A DNA stretch of 64,000 nucleotides from Haliclona indistincta (taxonomy: Eukaryota; Porifera; Demospongiae; Haplosclerida; Chalinidae). Every line of letters begins with the position of its first letter. The stretch's first letter is position 1. Below, in pieces: positions 54,165-64,000 of the stretch. The notes under the pieces were generated by a model. The model searched no databases and was not told where the DNA came from. It saw nothing but the letters and a program-made list of their open reading frames with translations. The position numbers and the translations under genes are program-made. Where the stretch lies: the NCBI GenBank assembly GCA_964017065.1, contig OZ024790.1, forward strand, positions 6,995,422 to 7,059,421, read 5' to 3'.

Positions 54165-56226
54165 TCCCGTTATGGGAAGACATCCGGTCGGGGTCAAAGG
54201 TCGAAATTTAACCCGTTTTGCACGGATTTTAACTTAATCTTTTTTGCTAGAGTAGGTGCTCAACGTTGCCCGAGTTGTTGCCGTTTATCACTATGCAGAC
54301 AGCAGCTGGAGTGGTTGTCACCAGTGTGCACAAGCAAGCTGAGTTCATTTGGCTTGGGAGAGGACCTTGGAAGGCGGAAGAACACGAAGAATCAGACTGG
54401 TTGTGCTTTGAGTATAGTACGTATAACTGCATGGACTAGAGTAGCAGTGCCTCAGAATCTGTGTTGGTAAGTAATATAGAATTCTTGGCTGTAATATAAT
54501 ACTGGCATCCAGCTGTAGGATAAGGTGTGGGCTTGATCACTGAATGAGTAACGGCTGCAGTGACTTGTTAAAGAGTGGAATTGACAGTAGCAACTGTATA
54601 TATACACCACTGAAACATAATATTTTGCATACATTGGAAGGCTTGCTCCACCCGCTAATACACGTAATCGCATTTGAATAATGTAACACTGAAAACTTCC
54701 ATTCTTGCAATCTTAGCCGCCAGATTGGTACTACTATGGACACAAACTGATTATTACAATAGTATTATGATAAACTTCTCATGCAAATTAGATGCAAGCA
54801 CCTCTGTGAAGAAAGACATCAAGCAAATAATTATTGTATCATCGACAGTGTAATGGAGTGCTGAGTCATATCGTAGCGTGTTAATAGCATGCAGTGAATC
54901 TTCTTGACCTCTTCAGCTAGTGTGATGTGTTACCAATTACTGAGAATTACAAAGAAATTCTTATACATGCAAGTGATGGAGGTACCAGTGACTCAGTAAA
55001 TTTCTCAGGTAAGCAAAACCAGAAATTAAGCAACACATACTGATCAGATGATAATGAGGATGAATGCACATGAGTACTAATAGTTGGAGTTATGAACATG
55101 AAAGTTTTATATGAAAATACAGTCATACAATTGTTTTTTTGCTGAGAGAATAGACTGGACTACAAGCACATGGTTAGAGCATCCTCGATGTAAATTAATA
55201 GGAATCCAGTGTTCTGGTGGTATCATTCTATGATAGACCAGAGACATGTACATGTGGACTGGTAAATTGCAAAAGCACCTACCATCAATGGTAACAGGAA
55301 TTTCTGTGTGAGAGACTGCGGCACCATTGGACTTGATCCCGGCAAGGATCAATGTTTTAGTGTTCGAACAAATAGCACCATTGGGCTTGATTCTTTTGTT
55401 AGTCAGTCAGTTGGTTGGGAGGGAGAGAGAGATATTGGTTAGTTAGTTTATTGTTACTACGGGGCAGGAAAAGTCACTAACCAGCATAATTATTGTGTAC
55501 CCAACTCACTCAAACAGCACACCTCTTCACCATAAAGTACTGCTAGTATACGTGTATTGACATAACTACACAAGTACCTTGTGGTAAAGACTTGCACAGA
55601 TTGGATGAAGGCCGCTCTTATTGACCCCTCATACAATAGTACATGTACATGAATGACACTGCACTGAGCGACTGTAGTCTGTTTCTACATTATAGACATC
55701 AAGGTATGGTACGGTATTTAAGCTCACTAGACTCCTGCAGGCTCATACTGACACTGCTGGAGAACCCACCATTCTCACTGGATATCACAGTATGTTGCTA
55801 CTGTCAATTCCACTCTTTAACAAGTCACTGCAGCTGTTACTCATTCAGTGATCAAGCCCACACCTTATCCTACAGCTGGATGCCAGTATTATATTACAGC
55901 CAAGAATTCTATATTGCTTACCAACACAGATTCTGAGGCACTGCTACTCTAGTCCATGCAGTTATACGTACTATACTCAAAGCACAACCAGTCTGATTCT
56001 TCGTGTTCTTCCGCCTTCCAAGGTCCTCTCCCAAGCCAAACGAACTCAGCTTGCTTGTGCACACTGGTGACAACCACTCCAGCTGCTGTCTGCATAGTGA
56101 GAAACGGCAACAACTCGGGCAACGTTGAGCACCTACTCTAGCAAAAAAGATTAAGTTAAAATCCGTGCAAAACGGGTTAAATTTCGGCCTTTGACCCCGA
56201 CCGGATGTCTTCCCATAACGGGACTC
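54165..56226. mobile_element. 2-kb foldback element with unique centre
   Basis: The arms 54165-54600 and 55790-56226 are close inverted copies (outermost CCCGTTATGGGAAGACATCC; inner CACTGAATGAGTAACGGCTGC). The centre 54600-55790 is not palindromic and contains two exon-like stretches. TSD not seen. Confidence 0.7.
54928..55009 (+). CDS. Possible exon inside foldback centre
   Basis: A frame reads CDVLPITENYKEILIHASDG then GTSDSVNFS before a GTAAGC donor at 55010. On the other strand 55283-55375 reads ILAGIKSNGAAVSHTEIPVT before a GTAGGT donor. Both look like pieces of extracellular domains such as those of the Ig/FN3 gene, but they are on opposite strands and isolated. Either captured host exons or chance. 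Confidence 0.25.
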
Positions 56227-56353
56227 GTACAAATCTATCCCTCCAGCCAATTGATGCGTGTCACGCGACGTCATAATTCTGACGTCATTTCCGCACTTTT
56301 GGGTCGATATTAGCCGCGAACATTCCATCACACCTTTGCCACGAAACTATCTA

Positions 56354-56418
56354 TACGAGCTTACCGTTCTTCGAAGACTCCAGACAAACTATGTGTTCTC
56401 CGTGATCCATACGGCGCG
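56354..56418 (+). mobile_element. Helitron-like element fragment cut by the gap
   Basis: GCTTACCGTTCTTCGAAGAC and TATGTGTTCTCCGTGATC match the interior of the copy at 15193-16409 (about 15840-15900), then the sequence enters N. A fifth copy, mostly unseen. Confidence 0.6.
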
Positions 56419-56618
56419 NNNNNNNNNNNNNNNNNNNNNNNNNNNNNNNNNNNNNNNNNNNNNNNNNNNNNNNNNNNNNNNNNNNNNNNNNNNNNNNNNN
56501 NNNNNNNNNNNNNNNNNNNNNNNNNNNNNNNNNNNNNNNNNNNNNNNNNNNNNNNNNNNNNNNNNNNNNNNNNNNNNNNNNNNNNNNNNNNNNNNNNNNN
56601 NNNNNNNNNNNNNNNNNN
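56419..56618. other. Assembly gap (200 N)
   Basis: Exactly 200 N, with a GA microsatellite on the right side that probably caused the break. The MAST gene 3' exons (PDZ domain in known MASTs) should lie in or beyond it. Confidence 0.95.
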
Positions 56619-56654
<36 letters not shown>

Positions 56655-56780
56655 TAAGAGAGGGAGAGGGAGAGAGAGAGATAAGAGAGGGAGGGAGGAA
56701 GGGAGGAAGGGAGGGAGGGAGGGAGGGAGAGAGAGAGGGAGAGAGGGAAAAAGAGAGAGAGAGGGAGGGAGAGAGCAGGA
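56619..56780. repeat. (GA)n / (GGGA)n microsatellite
   Basis: About 160 bases of GAGA and GGGA units. On the transcribed strand it is CT-rich intron sequence. Confidence 0.95.
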
Positions 56781-56788
56781 GCACTCAC

Positions 56789-63634
<6,846 letters not shown>

Positions 63635-63637
63635 CTA

Positions 63638-63750
<113 letters not shown>

Positions 63751-64000
63751 TGTAAAAGAAAGAAGAGATATTATAAGAACGTCACAAAAACTGTCAACAT
63801 GAGGAAAAACAACAATTACTCACAACATCAACACACACCAGAATGCTACTGAAATACATGAGCAACAAGACCAACATAGTGCTGTGCATACAGTATCCTA
63901 GACAACAACAGCACAGTACTGGTAGCCAGTGTGTACATACACTATACATTGTGTGTATTATTGATATTTGAAATGGGTTAACTGAATTGCATTTACTGCT

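Overview
The window is eukaryotic and looks metazoan. It has spliced genes with very short introns (about 40-60 bp), CT-rich 3' splice sites, an Ig/FN3 transmembrane protein and a MAST-family kinase. The compact introns and the variety of DNA transposons fit a demosponge such as Amphimedon queenslandica; that species call is inference from gene style, not a database match. There are two 200-N placeholder gaps, at 13315-13514 and 56419-56618.

Only two host genes are convincing, both on the minus strand. (1) An Ig/FN3 single-pass membrane protein runs from 24044 down to 2463. Its second FN3 domain is split by a 20.2-kb intron (3067-23279) made almost wholly of nested mobile elements; reading phase is conserved across it. 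(2) A MAST-type microtubule-associated Ser/Thr kinase occupies 56789-63634 with 16 recognisable exons. An exon carrying the HRD catalytic loop is absent, apparently lost at a GTGA microsatellite.

Region by region. 1-9540: repeats, foldback elements and a Helitron-like copy, all beside or inside the large intron. 9542-23270: a THAP-domain transposon relic, interrupted by Gypsy-1 (10486-23023). Gypsy-1 is interrupted by an 8.2-kb element (11924-20123) with about 580-bp terminal inverted repeats that carries a reverse transcriptase with a restriction-like endonuclease and a PIN-like nuclease-family gene. That element is interrupted by an 8-bp-TSD element (14964-16793), which is interrupted in turn by a Helitron-like copy (15193-16409). 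24045-27870: MITEs and another Helitron-like copy. 27871-38885: an ISL2EU-type (Harbinger-related) transposon with convergent SWIM-YqaJ-PHD and THAP-DDE genes. It is split by a hAT element that contains a MITE and a very young Gypsy-2, and by a fourth Helitron-like copy. 38886-56418: a dense series of foldback and TIR elements, many with clear target-site duplications (TTAA, 8 bp, 9 bp). 56619-64000: the MAST gene, full of GA/CT microsatellites.

The most unusual object is the RT/endonuclease plus PIN-like gene unit bounded by long inverted repeats. It has an apparent 4-5 bp target duplication, an in-frame empty site in Gypsy-1, and a deletion derivative elsewhere in the window. The RT also carries a Tudor/chromo-like insertion between its motifs B and C. 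The copy is degenerate.
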